NCBI RefSeq assembly: GCF_025558425.1
Contig: NZ_CP094718.1
Span: 124,001-188,000, forward strand
Direction of reading: 5' to 3'
Length of the DNA stretch: 64,000 nucleotides
Source: Staphylococcus sp. IVB6240
GTDB lineage: Bacteria; Bacillota; Bacilli; Staphylococcales; Staphylococcaceae
The notes under the pieces are model-generated. The model ran no database searches. It had not been told where the DNA came from and saw nothing but the letters and a program-made list of their open reading frames with translations. Made by a program: the position numbers and the translations under genes. Shown piece after piece: positions 54,972 through 64,000 of the stretch. How positions within the stretch are numbered: the first letter of the stretch is position 1; each line of letters begins with the position of its first letter.

Positions 54972-55000
54972 ATTATATAACAGACTTTTTCCATTTTAAA
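54972..55000 (-). promoter_or_regulatory. Candidate lqo promoter
   Basis: On the minus strand TTTAAA (55000-54995) and TATAAT (54977-54972) are 17 bases apart, about 60 bases before the lqo start. Confidence 0.5.
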
Positions 55001-55347
55001 TGCCATATGCTTATTGATATTAAAAAATATTATATAACTTTCAAAAAACACGGATGTCCCCGTTTTCAAATGGATGAAAAAGATTAAAAAAGGAACTCAA
55101 GACACCTATGGACACATTTGTGCCTTTGAGTGTTAAATCAGATTTTTAAGATGAAGGGGCATCAGTGACATCAATCAAAATCATTTCTTTTAAAATACGT
55201 ACAAAAAGTGACAAAATCGTCTGCATTATTGACAAGGTGAAAACAACTGAAAAGTCAGTAGTATCAAGAGATTGAATACTATGAGGTTTGGTGAAAATAT
55301 AAGTATTTAAATATGTATTCATTTTTAAAAGTAAAATGTATACAAAG

Positions 55348-55391
55348 TTGATAAGTTTAAGATTGAATTAATATAAAAAAACGCTTACAAT
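55348..55391 (+). promoter_or_regulatory. Candidate lctP promoter with cre-like site
   Basis: TTGATA (55348-55353) and TATAAA (55372-55377) are 18 bases apart. Directly after it, AACGCTTACAA (55380-55390) read on the other strand gives TTGTAAGCGTT, a cre-like sequence with one mismatch in the core. Suggests that the permease is under CcpA control. Confidence 0.45.
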
Positions 55392-55458
55392 TTGATTAAA
55401 CCAGTCATAAGGTCATCAGATGACTATGACGATTCATTCAGTTATTGGGGGAATTTAG

Positions 55459-57063
55459 ATGAATGCCTTATTAATGCTTGTAGCGTTAAGTGCAGTAATC
55501 GTTCCATTTACATGTTTAGTAGTGCTACGTATGTCAGCACTCGTTGGGATGACGATTAGCGCAGTCGTTGTCACAATTTTAGGTTACTTTGTTTGGGGAA
55601 TTGATGGCGGTGTGATCGCTGCGTCATTCTTACAAGGTGTACATAAAACATTAACGATTATTTTGATTTTATTCGGTGCTTTAGCGTTACTTAACACGTT
55701 GCGCGAAACAAATGCGGTTGCACGTATCAATGCGGGGTTCCAAAATGTATCACATGATATGCGTGTACAAGTCATTATTGTAGCGTTTCTATTCGGTTCG
55801 CTAATTGAAGGTGCGTCAGGATTTGGGACACCTGCAATGGTAACAGCGCCACTAATGGTTGCACTTGGGTTCAAACCATTGACGAGTGTTGTGACAGCGC
55901 TGATTGCGGATAGTGTGTCAGTATCATTCGGTGCAGTCGGAACACCGATTTTAGTAGGACTTAGTACATTAAAAGATGCGGATGAAGCATTGTTCAGCAT
56001 GACAGCATTACGCGTCACAGCAATTGATTTATTAAGTGGTGTATTTATTCCACTTGTGATTGTCGCAACAATGGTAATCTTCTTCGGAAAAGGTAATCGA
56101 TTGAAGTCAGTGTTAGAAATTGTGCCTTGGACATTACTTATTGGTATTGTTTATGTCGTAATGGCATGGATTTATGCGATGCTAACAGGTCCAGAATTTG
56201 TATCGATTTTAACACCATTAACAGTACTTGTTGTGGCAGTATTTACTGCGAGAAAAGGTATCTTAATACCTAAAACAATTTGGCAAGATGCACTTGAAGA
56301 TGGATATGAAGTAACAACTGTGACAGGAAAACATGAGATGAGCTTGTTATCTGCATGGTCTCCTTACCTTATCGTTGTAGTACTTCTATTATTAACACGT
56401 GTCGTTGCACCGGTTAAAGACTTTACAACATCTGTTTTCAATCTTTCATGGAATGAGATTTTAGGATATGAAAGTATTTCTTCTAGTTGGGAATTACTGT
56501 ATTCGCCGGGTACGATTTTATTGTTATCTGCATTCTTAGCTGTACTTATCCAACGCAAATCAATGAGAAACTTTACAAAAGCTTGTCGTGATTCCATTAA
56601 AACAATTCGTATTACTACAATTACATTGATTGCAACATTAGCAATGGTACACGTATTCAGCAACTCTGGATTAAATGCCAATGAATTAATGAGTATGCCT
56701 GAATTTATCGCCGATGGTATGGCACATGCATTTGGTGATGTATGGCTTGTCATTGCACCATTCTTAGGTGCGCTTGGTTCGTTCATTACAGGTAGTGCGA
56801 CTGTATCGACATTAACTTTCTCACCAATTCAAGCGAATATCGCACAAGCAATTGGCGCAGATGTGTATACAGTACTTGGCGCACAAGTCATTGGTGCTGC
56901 AGCAGGGAATATGATCTGTGTGCATAACGTAGTCGCAGTATGTGCTGTCGTGAATATGCCGGGTAAAGAAGGTAGCGTTATTAGTAAGACACTCGGACCA
57001 GCAATGTTGTACTGTATCTTAGTGGGTATTAGTACATTGATTATGGCAACGCTTTTCTTCTAA
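55459..57063 (+). CDS. lctP: L-lactate permease
   Basis: A 534-aa membrane protein with about 12-14 hydrophobic segments of the LctP family. Signatures: [23 protein letters not shown] (cited as a landmark in two halves, [14 protein letters not shown] then MVTAPLM), [34 protein letters not shown] and [19 protein letters not shown]. It imports or exports L-lactate (and glycolate) with protons. It is divergent from lqo, giving a lactate uptake and oxidation pair. Start ATG follows TGGGGGAAT. A long hairpin terminator follows. Confidence 0.93.
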   Translation: MNALLMLVALSAVIVPFTCLVVLRMSALVGMTISAVVVTILGYFVWGIDGGVIAASFLQGVHKTLTIILILFGALALLNTLRETNAVARINAGFQNVSHDMRVQVIIVAFLFGSLIEGASGFGTPAMVTAPLMVALGFKPLTSVVTALIADSVSVSFGAVGTPILVGLSTLKDADEALFSMTALRVTAIDLLSGVFIPLVIVATMVIFFGKGNRLKSVLEIVPWTLLIGIVYVVMAWIYAMLTGPEFVSILTPLTVLVVAVFTARKGILIPKTIWQDALEDGYEVTTVTGKHEMSLLSAWSPYLIVVVLLLLTRVVAPVKDFTTSVFNLSWNEILGYESISSSWELLYSPGTILLLSAFLAVLIQRKSMRNFTKACRDSIKTIRITTITLIATLAMVHVFSNSGLNANELMSMPEFIADGMAHAFGDVWLVIAPFLGALGSFITGSATVSTLTFSPIQANIAQAIGADVYTVLGAQVIGAAAGNMICVHNVVAVCAVVNMPGKEGSVISKTLGPAMLYCILVGISTLIMATLFF

Positions 57064-57075
57064 ATTAAATAAGTG

Positions 57076-57174
57076 ATAAAGTGTCGGGGTTGAGACATAC
57101 CAATTTATGCTTAGGAAATCAATAAAAGATATTCCTTAAAGCAGAAAGTTGTCCCAATCCTGGCACTTTTTTTA
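57076..57174 (+). terminator. Long hairpin terminator (staphylococcal intergenic type) after lctP
   Basis: AAGTGTCGGGGTTGAGACA at the left pairs imperfectly with TGTCCCAATCCTGGCACTT at the right, followed by TTTTTTAA. The GGGTTGAGACA...TGTCCCAATCC form is common between staphylococcal genes. Confidence 0.65.
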
Positions 57175-57190
57175 ATATTTATGAAAGCCT

Positions 57191-57219
57191 TTGCAAAACT
57201 TGTACATACAAGTTATAAT
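57191..57219 (+). promoter_or_regulatory. treP promoter
   Basis: TTGCAA (57191-57196), 17 bases, TATAAT (57214-57219). The spacer is filled by a TreR-like palindrome, and ATGAAAGCCTTTGCAA just upstream is a weak cre-like sequence. Confidence 0.8.
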
Positions 57220-57233
57220 TTGTCTATACAAGT
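57198..57233. promoter_or_regulatory. Two TreR operators
   Basis: ACTTGTACATACAAGT (57198-57213) is a near-perfect palindrome between the -35 and -10 boxes; ATTTGTCTATACAAGT (57218-57233), 20 bases on, is a second copy over the start region. The spacing and sequence fit TreR, a HutC-type GntR repressor, encoded at the end of the operon. Confidence 0.7.
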
Positions 57234-57256
57234 TAGAAAGAGAAGGAGTGTATGAC

Positions 57257-58699
57257 ATGGCAGTTAAGCGAACGGATGTACAGGATATTATCGAAGCTGT
57301 TGGTGGTGCAGAAAATGTACAATCTGTGACGCATTGTGTGACGCGTCTCAGATTGGTCTTACATGATGATGGTCAAGTGGATAAAGAGAGATTGAGTGAT
57401 AATGCATTGGTCAAAGGACAATTCAAGGCGGATAATCAGTATCAAATTGTGATTGGTCCAGGTACAGTGGATGAGGTATATAAAGTCTTTGTCAGTGAAA
57501 CAGGTGCTGAAGCGGTATCTAAAGATGAAGCAAAAGCACAAGCTGCGAAGAAAGGGAATCCGTTACAGCGTTTAATTAAGTTGCTAGGTGATGTCTTCAT
57601 TCCTATTTTGCCAGCAATCGTTACAGCAGGTCTGTTATTGGGGATTAATAACGTACTAACAATGAATTGGACAAAAGGTGCGCCATCGATTGTTGAACGT
57701 TTTCCAGAAATTGCAGATGTTGCGAACATCATTAACGTGATTGCGACAACAGCATTTATCTTCTTACCTGCTTTAGTGGGTTGGAGTGCGATGCGTGTAT
57801 TTGGTGGTAGTCCAGTATTGGGGATTGTATTAGGCCTTGTCTTAATGCATCCACAACTGTTATCACAATATGAAATCGGAACAGCAGACGAAATTCCAAA
57901 GTGGCATATTTTGGGTCTTGCGATTGAACAATTGAACTATCAAGGTCAAGTATTGCCAGTATTAATTGCTGCTTACGTCCTTGCTCAAATTGAAAAAGGT
58001 ATGAACAAAATTACACCTGATTCAATCAAATTATTGGTTGTAGCGCCGGTAGCTCTTTTAGTGACTGGGTTCTTGGCATTCTTAGTCATTGGACCAGCTG
58101 CTTTATGGATTGGTAAAGGAATTACTGTTGCCATCACAACATTATTTGAAAGTGCCGGTTGGCTCGGCGGAGCGATTTACGGTCTTTTCTATGCACCATT
58201 AGTAATTACAGGATTACATCATATGTTCTTAGCAGTGGACTTCCAATTAATGGGTAGTGAGTTACAAGGAACATATTTATGGCCGATCTTAGCACAATCT
58301 AATATTGCGCAAGGTTCAGCTGCGTTAGGTGCTTGGTATATTTTCAAAAAGCGTAAAATGGCAAAAGAACAAGGTTTGGCAGCAACTTCAAGTTTATCAG
58401 GTTTTTTAGGTGTAACAGAACCAGCGATGTTTGGTGTTAACTTGCCATTGAAATATCCATTCTTTGCCTGTATCATTACAACGATGATGACAGGTGCATT
58501 GATTGGCGGAGCTGGCGTACTTGGTAAAGTCGGTGTTGGCGGTGTACCAGCGATTATCTCGATCAATCGTGAATTCTGGGGTATCTTTGCGATTGCAACA
58601 ATTATTTCGATGATCGTGCCAGCTATCTTAACAGTGATCTTTTCTAAGTTCAGTCGAGAGAAGACGAAAAAGATGGTCGATAAGTCTGAAGAAATTTAA
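57257..58699 (+). CDS. treP: Trehalose PTS transporter, EIIBC component
   Basis: A 480-aa phosphotransferase permease. The N-terminal EIIB domain has the phosphorylated Cys in SVTHCVTRLRL (about residues 24-34); the EIIC domain spans from about residue 105 with about ten membrane segments, including LGVTEPAMFGVNLPLKYPF and GLHHMFLAVDFQL. It imports trehalose as trehalose 6-phosphate; no EIIA domain is attached, so it uses another one (usually that of glucose). The ATG at 57257 follows GAAGGAG; the longer frame runs into the operators. Confidence 0.93.
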   Translation: MAVKRTDVQDIIEAVGGAENVQSVTHCVTRLRLVLHDDGQVDKERLSDNALVKGQFKADNQYQIVIGPGTVDEVYKVFVSETGAEAVSKDEAKAQAAKKGNPLQRLIKLLGDVFIPILPAIVTAGLLLGINNVLTMNWTKGAPSIVERFPEIADVANIINVIATTAFIFLPALVGWSAMRVFGGSPVLGIVLGLVLMHPQLLSQYEIGTADEIPKWHILGLAIEQLNYQGQVLPVLIAAYVLAQIEKGMNKITPDSIKLLVVAPVALLVTGFLAFLVIGPAALWIGKGITVAITTLFESAGWLGGAIYGLFYAPLVITGLHHMFLAVDFQLMGSELQGTYLWPILAQSNIAQGSAALGAWYIFKKRKMAKEQGLAATSSLSGFLGVTEPAMFGVNLPLKYPFFACIITTMMTGALIGGAGVLGKVGVGGVPAIISINREFWGIFAIATIISMIVPAILTVIFSKFSREKTKKMVDKSEEI

Positions 58700-58799
58700 G
58701 TGAATGAATAAGATAGGGGGAGTAGAAGAGGATGAACACTTTTCTACTTCCTATTGTTTTTACAGTATCAATATACAGCATTTGGAAGGTGGCAAAATA

Positions 58800-60440
58800 A
58801 TGAAAAAACAAGATTGGAAAAAGTCTGTTGTCTATCAGATTTATCCCAAGTCATTCAATGATACAACAGGAAATGGTGAGGGCGATTTACGTGGTATTAT
58901 CGACAAGTTGGATTATTTACAGTTTTTAGGTGTCGATTATTTATGGCTAACACCTATTTATGATTCACCAATGAATGATAATGGCTATGATATCAGCAAC
59001 TATTATGAAATCAACGAGCAATTTGGTACGAAAGCAGATTTGCGTGAACTTCTTGATGCGGCACATACACGTGGTCTCAAAGTGATTTTGGATATTGTCA
59101 TTAACCATACATCGACAGAACACGAGTGGTTCAAAGCGGCTCGTCAGTCTAAAGAGAGTCCGTACCGTGATTATTACTTTTTTAAAGATTCTCAAGACGG
59201 TCCTCCAACTAATTGGATGTCGAAGTTTGGTGGGAATGCTTGGCAATATGATGAGCAAACAGAAGAATACTACTTGCATTTATTCGATGTCACGCAAGCT
59301 GATTTAAATTGGGAGAATGCAAATGTACGTAAAGAATTGTACAGCATCTTAAACTATTGGATTGATTTTGGTGTGGATGGATTTCGCTTTGATGTGATTA
59401 ATTTAATCTCTAAAGGTGCATTTGAAGATTCAGAGGCAATTGGTAAAGAATTTTATACCGATGGGCCACGTGTCCATGAATATATTCACGAAATGAACCG
59501 TGAAACGTTTGGTGATAAGGACTTTATGACAGTAGGGGAAATGTCGTCTACAACAATTGATCATTGTATTCAATACACGCATCCAGAGAGACAAGAGCTA
59601 CATAGTGTTTTTAACTTCCATCATCTTAAAGTGGATTATAAAGATGGGGGAAAGTGGACGAATCAAAAGTTTGATTTACAGCAGTTGAAAACAATTTTGA
59701 TGGAGTGGCAGACAGGTATTTATGAAGGTGGCGGTTGGAATGCAATATTTTGGTGTAACCATGATCAGCCACGTGTCGTATCTCGCTTTGGGACAGATTT
59801 AGATGAGGGATTAAGACAACGTAGTGCGAAAACACTTGCGATTGTGCTACATTTATTGCAAGGAACACCGTATATTTATCAAGGTGAAGAAATTGGGATG
59901 ACAGACCCTCACTTTACATCCATCAAACAGTACCGAGATGTTGAATCATTAAATGCGTATCAAGCACTTGTAGAACAGGGGTATGATGAACAAGAAATTT
60001 TAACCATTCTTGGTCAGAAATCTCGTGATAACTCTCGCACACCGATGCAATGGTCTGCAGAGTTGCATGCCGGCTTTACAACGGGAACACCCTGGATTGA
60101 TGTGTCACCAAACTATGAAACCATTAATGTTGAAGCGGCATTGGAAGACCAGAATTCCATTTTTTATATGTATAAACAATTAATTGCGTTACGTCATACA
60201 CATGATATTGTGACGTATGGTAATATCGTGCCGCGTTATATGGATCATGAACAGCTTTTTGTATACGAACGAAACTATAAAGAACAGACATGGCTTGTTG
60301 TAGCAAATATGACAGATCAGCCTGTGAAGTTACCGGATGATATTGAGCGAAATGGTGAAGTGATTGTTGAGAATGGGGATGTCACGGATGGGTACCTCGA
60401 ACCTTATGCGGCATATGTTCTGTCTATAGAATCAAAGTAA
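58800..60440 (+). CDS. treC: Trehalose-6-phosphate hydrolase (phospho-alpha-1,1-glucosidase)
   Basis: A 546-aa GH13 enzyme that hydrolyses trehalose 6-phosphate to glucose and glucose 6-phosphate. The alpha-amylase motifs are VVYQIYPKSFNDTTGNGEGD, DIVINHTS, GFRFDVINLISK (nucleophile Asp), MTVGEMSS (acid/base Glu) and WCNHDQPRVVSRFG (third acid). The ATG at 58800 has GGAAGGTGG upstream and begins with the family's usual MKKQDWKKSVVYQIY; the upstream in-frame extension is spacer. Second gene of treP-treC-treR. Confidence 0.95.
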   Translation: MKKQDWKKSVVYQIYPKSFNDTTGNGEGDLRGIIDKLDYLQFLGVDYLWLTPIYDSPMNDNGYDISNYYEINEQFGTKADLRELLDAAHTRGLKVILDIVINHTSTEHEWFKAARQSKESPYRDYYFFKDSQDGPPTNWMSKFGGNAWQYDEQTEEYYLHLFDVTQADLNWENANVRKELYSILNYWIDFGVDGFRFDVINLISKGAFEDSEAIGKEFYTDGPRVHEYIHEMNRETFGDKDFMTVGEMSSTTIDHCIQYTHPERQELHSVFNFHHLKVDYKDGGKWTNQKFDLQQLKTILMEWQTGIYEGGGWNAIFWCNHDQPRVVSRFGTDLDEGLRQRSAKTLAIVLHLLQGTPYIYQGEEIGMTDPHFTSIKQYRDVESLNAYQALVEQGYDEQEILTILGQKSRDNSRTPMQWSAELHAGFTTGTPWIDVSPNYETINVEAALEDQNSIFYMYKQLIALRHTHDIVTYGNIVPRYMDHEQLFVYERNYKEQTWLVVANMTDQPVKLPDDIERNGEVIVENGDVTDGYLEPYAAYVLSIESK

Positions 60441-60456
60441 GAGGCGAAGACAAGTC

Positions 60457-61182
60457 ATGACAAAGCAAAATAAATTTAGACTTATATATGAAGAAATGCG
60501 AAAAGATATCATTGATGGGACGTATACTTATGGTACACGGCTACCATCAGAACCTCAGTTAGTGAAACAATACAATGTGTCACGTGAAACAGTCCGAAAA
60601 AGTTTGGACATGTTAGTGTCTGATGGCATGATACAAAAAATACGTGGTAAAGGATCTGTTGTTATTTATCAAGGTGTGACAGAATTTCCTTTCGCAGATT
60701 TAGTGAGTTATAAAGAAGTACAACAACGCCAAGGAAAAGAACATCATACGGTATTGCATACATTTGAAAAAATCCTTGCGGGTGATGTGCCGACAGTCCA
60801 ACAAGCACTCAATGCTTCTATTAACACACCTTTGTGGCACATTATTCGTCATCGAAAAATGGAAGGTCATGCTAAAATCATTGATGAAGACTACTTGCTG
60901 TATGACTTATTTCCCGACTTGTTAGAAAGTCATTTATTAGATTCTTTATATACGTATGTTGAACAAGTGAAGGGTTATGATATTAGTTTTTCAAGCAAGT
61001 CTATTACATTTGAGCCATTTGGTGCAGCGGAATATGAAGCGTTTGGAGATGTGACACCGAACTACACGGCAACAGTGAGAGGTATTGTACATTTTAGAGA
61101 TACGACTAAGTTTCAATACAATATTTCTAAGCACTTGGCAACGGAGTTTTGCTTTGTTGATTTTTCACGACGACAAAAATAA
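60457..61182 (+). CDS. treR: Trehalose operon repressor, GntR/UTRA family
   Basis: A 241-aa repressor. The winged HTH contains IYEEMRKDIIDGTYTYGTRL, LVKQYNVSRETVRKSLDML and IRGKGSVVI; the UTRA domain binds trehalose 6-phosphate in relatives and includes LWHIIRHRKMEG, IIDEDYLLYDLFP and FRDTTKFQYNISKHLATEF. It lies 16 bases after treC, with GAGGCG before the ATG, and should act at the paired palindromes before treP. Confidence 0.92.
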   Translation: MTKQNKFRLIYEEMRKDIIDGTYTYGTRLPSEPQLVKQYNVSRETVRKSLDMLVSDGMIQKIRGKGSVVIYQGVTEFPFADLVSYKEVQQRQGKEHHTVLHTFEKILAGDVPTVQQALNASINTPLWHIIRHRKMEGHAKIIDEDYLLYDLFPDLLESHLLDSLYTYVEQVKGYDISFSSKSITFEPFGAAEYEAFGDVTPNYTATVRGIVHFRDTTKFQYNISKHLATEFCFVDFSRRQK

Positions 61183-61239
61183 TGACGGCTATATAGGATT
61201 ACGCTTGCAAAACCATAAGGATCTATAGTAATATTAATC

Positions 61240-61516
61240 GTACCGTGCTAAGCGGGGAGGTAGCGGTTCCCTAGACTCGAAATCCGCTTTATGCGAGGCT
61301 GAATTCCTTTGTCGCGGATGTGTATTTGTGAGGTCTGCCCAAAGCACGAGGTGTTTGAAGACTTCGGTCCTATGCAATATGAACCCATGAACCATGTCAG
61401 GTCCTGACGGAAGCAGCATTAAGTGGATCCTCATATGTGCCGTGGGGTAGCCGAGGTTTAGCTATCGACTTTGGTAACGCTTGTGATGCACGTTCAATAC
61501 AGAGGTGCACGGTTTT
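61240..61516 (+). ncRNA. ffs: Signal recognition particle RNA (long, Firmicute type)
   Basis: The apical domain ATGTCAGGTCCTGACGGAAG followed by CAGCATTAAG (about 61393-61422) is the universal SRP helix 8 signature binding Ffh. The 5' end TACCGTGCTAAGCGGGGAGG and the 3' end GGTGCACGGTTTTT pair as the closing stem, and the 5' part has the Alu-type domain found in Bacillus and Staphylococcus (about 270 nt). The T-run ends the transcript. The position between treR and dnaX fits staphylococcal synteny. Ends are good to a few bases. Confidence 0.95.
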
Positions 61517-61556
61517 TAATTTTTTAAATTAGAAATAAAACATATATTGAGATATA

Positions 61557-61606
61557 AAGAGTTGAGACGATGCGCATTGAGCGATTGTTTCAACTCTGTT
61601 TTTGTG
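61557..61606 (+). terminator. Hairpin terminator-like element after SRP RNA
   Basis: AGAGTTGAGACGATGCGC pairs imperfectly with GCGATTGTTTCAACTCT, followed by GTTTTTG. No gene is seen between the SRP RNA and this hairpin, so it may back up the SRP RNA terminator. The rest of the gap to 61797 shows nothing further. Confidence 0.55.
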
Positions 61607-61797
61607 TTGGGAGAGACTGAGGTGGTTGGAGGCCGAGTCATTCTCTATGATGTATACTCCTATAGCACGAACTTACGCATCATATACAAGATAAATGTTA
61701 TAATAATGCTGAATAATGGATTTGGCTTACTTTTCTTATGACAGGAATTCAGTTGAAGTCTAAGAGTATGTTTAACTATAAAATAGGGGGCGCTAAA

Positions 61798-62334
61798 ATG
61801 TCGATTTTTATTAGTACACTGACAGAGATGGATTACGAGCCATCTTTAGAAATGATTAAGGAAGCTTTTAAAGATGTACCTGAATCTGAAAAAAATGAAG
61901 CACAACTTATTAAAGGTTTGCGTATGGCACCAGATTATCGTTATGAATTAGAAGTGATTGCGAAAACAGCAGATGATGAGATCATAGGGCATGCGATGTG
62001 TAGTGAAGTCACAATACAAAGTAAAGATGAATCATATGTTGCACTTGCATTAGCGCCACTCTCTGTAACACAGGTATATCAAAATAAAGGTATTGGCAAA
62101 GCATTGGTACAAGCTTTGGAAGAGCGTGCATATGCGCAAGAGTACACAACAATTGTAGTCGTGGGGTATCCTGAATTCTATGCGCAAATGGATTATGAAG
62201 TGGCAGCTGAGCATCAGATTACTGTTCCTTTTGAAGCGCCAAATGAAGCGGTACGTGTGAAGTTTTTATGGGATTCCTTAGAAGATCCACCACACGGAGA
62301 AGTTCAGTATCCAGAACATTTTTTTAATATATAA
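61798..62334 (+). CDS. GNAT-family N-acetyltransferase
   Basis: A 178-aa acetyltransferase of the YhbS-like group. The acetyl-CoA-binding motif is LSVTQVYQNKGIGKALVQAL (Q/RxxGxG/A), preceded by the strand EIIGHAMCSEV and followed by IVVVGYPEFYAQMDYEVAAE. The target molecule is unknown. The ATG at 61798, after AGGGGGCGC, is preferred over the earlier one that gives a non-conserved 20-residue extension. It sits between the SRP RNA and dnaX. Confidence 0.83.
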   Translation: MSIFISTLTEMDYEPSLEMIKEAFKDVPESEKNEAQLIKGLRMAPDYRYELEVIAKTADDEIIGHAMCSEVTIQSKDESYVALALAPLSVTQVYQNKGIGKALVQALEERAYAQEYTTIVVVGYPEFYAQMDYEVAAEHQITVPFEAPNEAVRVKFLWDSLEDPPHGEVQYPEHFFNI

Positions 62335-62485
62335 AACGTATGAAGAAAGTTTGAACTGTGATGGGCAACATGACATATGTAGTGATGCCGTTAACGTTCA
62401 AACTTTTTTATATAACTGTGTATGGCACGTACAAAATAAACGGAACATGCTATAATGAAAACATTGTATATTCGGAGGTGCAACA

Positions 62486-64000
62486 GTGGATTATCAAGCG
62501 CTATATCGTATGTTTCGACCACAAAGTTTTGAAGATGTTGTCGGTCAGGAACATGTGACGAAAACATTAAAAAACGCCATTGCAAAAGGGAAACAATCAC
62601 ATGCATATATTTTCAGCGGTCCTCGTGGAACAGGTAAGACGAGTATTGCGAAGATATTTGCGAAGGCCATCAACTGTGAAACGAATCATGATGGTGAGCC
62701 ATGCAATACGTGTGCCATTTGTAAAGGTATCACACTCGGGACGAACTCGGATGTCATTGAGATAGATGCTGCGAGTAATAATGGCGTCGATGAGATACGG
62801 AACATTCGTGATAAAGTTAAATATGCACCAAGTGAGTCGCGATATAAAGTGTATATCATTGATGAGGTGCATATGCTAACAACAGGTGCATTTAATGCGT
62901 TGTTAAAAACGCTTGAAGAACCACCTGCACATGCCATTTTTATTTTGGCAACAACAGAACCACATAAAATTCCACCAACGATTATTTCACGTGCACAACG
63001 TTTTGACTTCAAAGCGATTAATCAGTCGCAAATTGTATCTAGACTTAAATACGTTGCAGAAACACAAGAGATTGGTTATGACGAAGCGGCACTCGACTTC
63101 ATTGCTAAAGTCTCAGAAGGTGGGATGCGTGATGCACTAAGTATCATGGACCAAGCTATCGCATTTGGTGATGATCATTTAACGCTACAAGATGCGTTGG
63201 ATGTGACAGGTAGCTTAGCGGGTGCAGATCTGAACCTATTAATGAAGGACATTGTCAAAGGGAATGTCCACGCTGCGTTTGAACGATATCATACATTTGT
63301 GAGTCAAGGTAAAGAAGTGAACCGACTGATTAATGATATGATTTATTTCGTTCGAGATACCATTATGGCTAAGACAACGGGTGCCACAATGGAGTATGAT
63401 GCGCTCAGTGGGTTAGAACTCAATGTGCTATATCAAATAATCGATGTCATTAACGACACGCTCGTATCTATACGCTTCAGTGTGAACCAAAATGTGCACT
63501 TTGAAGTATTGCTTGTGAAATTATCTGAAATGATTAAGGCGAATGTAGGTTCAGGAGCCGACGCTACAGCAATACAAACACCTACACAGACAGATTCAGC
63601 ACTATTAGCACGTTTAGATCAATTGGAATCAGAACTTAAGACACTTAAATCGCAAGGACCAAGTCGACAAGCACCTCCAAAAGCACAACCAATGAAACGT
63701 CGTAATGGTACTGCGACTTACTCAGTAGAACGTATCGCTAAAGTATTAGACAATGCGAATAAAGAAGATATTGCTAGTATCAAAGCACGATGGCTCGATG
63801 TGATTCAATATGCTAAGGACCGAGAACAAAAAGCATTGGTTAGTCTGCTACAAAATTCAGAGCCAGTCGCAGCTAGTGAAGATAAAGTGCTTATTAAATT
63901 TGAAGAAGAAATTCATTGTGAAATCCTGCAAAAAGATGAAGAGAAGCGTCAAAGTGTAGAAAAAGTCGTGAAAGATATCATCAATAAGTCTGTAGAAGTC
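62486..64000 (+). CDS. dnaX: DNA polymerase III gamma/tau subunit, partial (3' end outside the window)
   Basis: 505 codons of DnaX, the clamp-loader ATPase of the replicative polymerase, running off the window end. The start is GTG 62486, seven bases after GGAGG (begins VDYQALYRMFRPQSFEDVVG). Walker A is SGPRGTGKTSIAK, the zinc motif runs CETNHDGEPCNTCAICKG, the DExx box is IIDEVHML, sensor 1 is LATTEPHKIPPTI and the SRC motif SRAQRFDF. From about residue 375 the more variable tau region begins (GPSRQAPPKAQPMKRR). The usual length is about 560, so about 60 residues are missing here. Upstream gene order fits staphylococci. Confidence 0.93.
   Translation, partial: MDYQALYRMFRPQSFEDVVGQEHVTKTLKNAIAKGKQSHAYIFSGPRGTGKTSIAKIFAKAINCETNHDGEPCNTCAICKGITLGTNSDVIEIDAASNNGVDEIRNIRDKVKYAPSESRYKVYIIDEVHMLTTGAFNALLKTLEEPPAHAIFILATTEPHKIPPTIISRAQRFDFKAINQSQIVSRLKYVAETQEIGYDEAALDFIAKVSEGGMRDALSIMDQAIAFGDDHLTLQDALDVTGSLAGADLNLLMKDIVKGNVHAAFERYHTFVSQGKEVNRLINDMIYFVRDTIMAKTTGATMEYDALSGLELNVLYQIIDVINDTLVSIRFSVNQNVHFEVLLVKLSEMIKANVGSGADATAIQTPTQTDSALLARLDQLESELKTLKSQGPSRQAPPKAQPMKRRNGTATYSVERIAKVLDNANKEDIASIKARWLDVIQYAKDREQKALVSLLQNSEPVAASEDKVLIKFEEEIHCEILQKDEEKRQSVEKVVKDIINKSVEV

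Larger units (their letters stand above)
54914..55458. other. Control region between divergent lqo and lactate permease genes
   Basis: About 545 bases without a supported gene. It contains the lqo promoter on the minus strand, and a promoter plus cre-like site before lctP. The middle (55090-55300) shows no clear feature. Confidence 0.5.

Noticed and set aside
61547-61741. 64-codon + strand frame after the SRP RNA
   Set aside because: Overlaps a terminator-like hairpin, lacks a ribosome site, and its product looks random.
62358-63140. Several short frames overlapping the dnaX start
   Set aside because: dnaX begins at GTG 62486 and is open to the window end with all clamp-loader motifs; the others are shadows.
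1-64000. Insertion sequences, prophage, tRNA or rRNA genes
   Set aside because: No transposase, integrase or terminal-repeat pairs were seen and no tRNA/rRNA sequence was recognised; the SRP RNA is the only standard RNA gene noted.

Overview
The window is a low-GC Firmicute chromosome segment from a Staphylococcus. The main evidence is the sraP-type accessory Sec locus (SRR adhesin, secY2, asp1-asp2-asp3, secA2, gtfA, gtfB), a tet(38)-like gene inside a deo operon, the order treP-treC-treR-SRP RNA-acetyltransferase-dnaX, and YSIRK/LPXTG surface proteins. A complete D-xylose operon argues against S. aureus and suggests a xylose-using animal-associated or environmental species; I cannot name it.

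Layout. 1-770: small membrane proteins, one of the SdpI family. 884-6384 (minus strand): xylR-xylA-xylB-xylT with a visible promoter, XylR operator and cre. 6700-12413: accessory stretch with a class II Fic protein, a DUF2975 gene apparently broken at an A-run next to a YozG-like HTH gene, an unknown 250-aa protein and two lipoproteins. 12452-16816: FCD-type GntR regulator facing a dehydrogenase-OtnK kinase-GntP permease operon for four-carbon sugar acids. 16950-17678: a probable type III toxin-antitoxin system (three 46-bp tandem repeats, a hairpin terminator, then a ToxN/CptN/TenpN-like toxin). 17935-22972: GntR regulator and deoD-tet(38)-like-deoC-deoB. 23024-23758: Sir2 protein lacking two zinc cysteines. 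24286-38545: serine-rich-repeat adhesin and its dedicated export and glycosylation genes. 38605-42062: hydrolase, acetyltransferase, LysR regulator and a DUF3169 protein. 42531-53183: a 3550-aa LPXTG protein with 28 repeats of about 98 residues. 53304-57063: lactate:quinone oxidoreductase and lactate permease. 57257-61182: trehalose operon. 61240-61515: SRP RNA. 61798-64000: acetyltransferase and the start of dnaX.

The main themes are carbon uptake (xylose, tetronates, nucleosides, lactate, trehalose, several with cre-like sites) and cell-surface display (two very large wall-anchored proteins). The most notable points are the type III toxin-antitoxin system, whose repeats can each be drawn as a pseudoknot; secA2, which keeps its full frame but carries two in-frame stop codons and so may leave the SRR adhesin without its export motor; the probable single-base frameshift in the DUF2975 gene; and the giant repeat protein, in which nearly every repeat carries a Ca-binding-like D-x-D-x-N-G loop.
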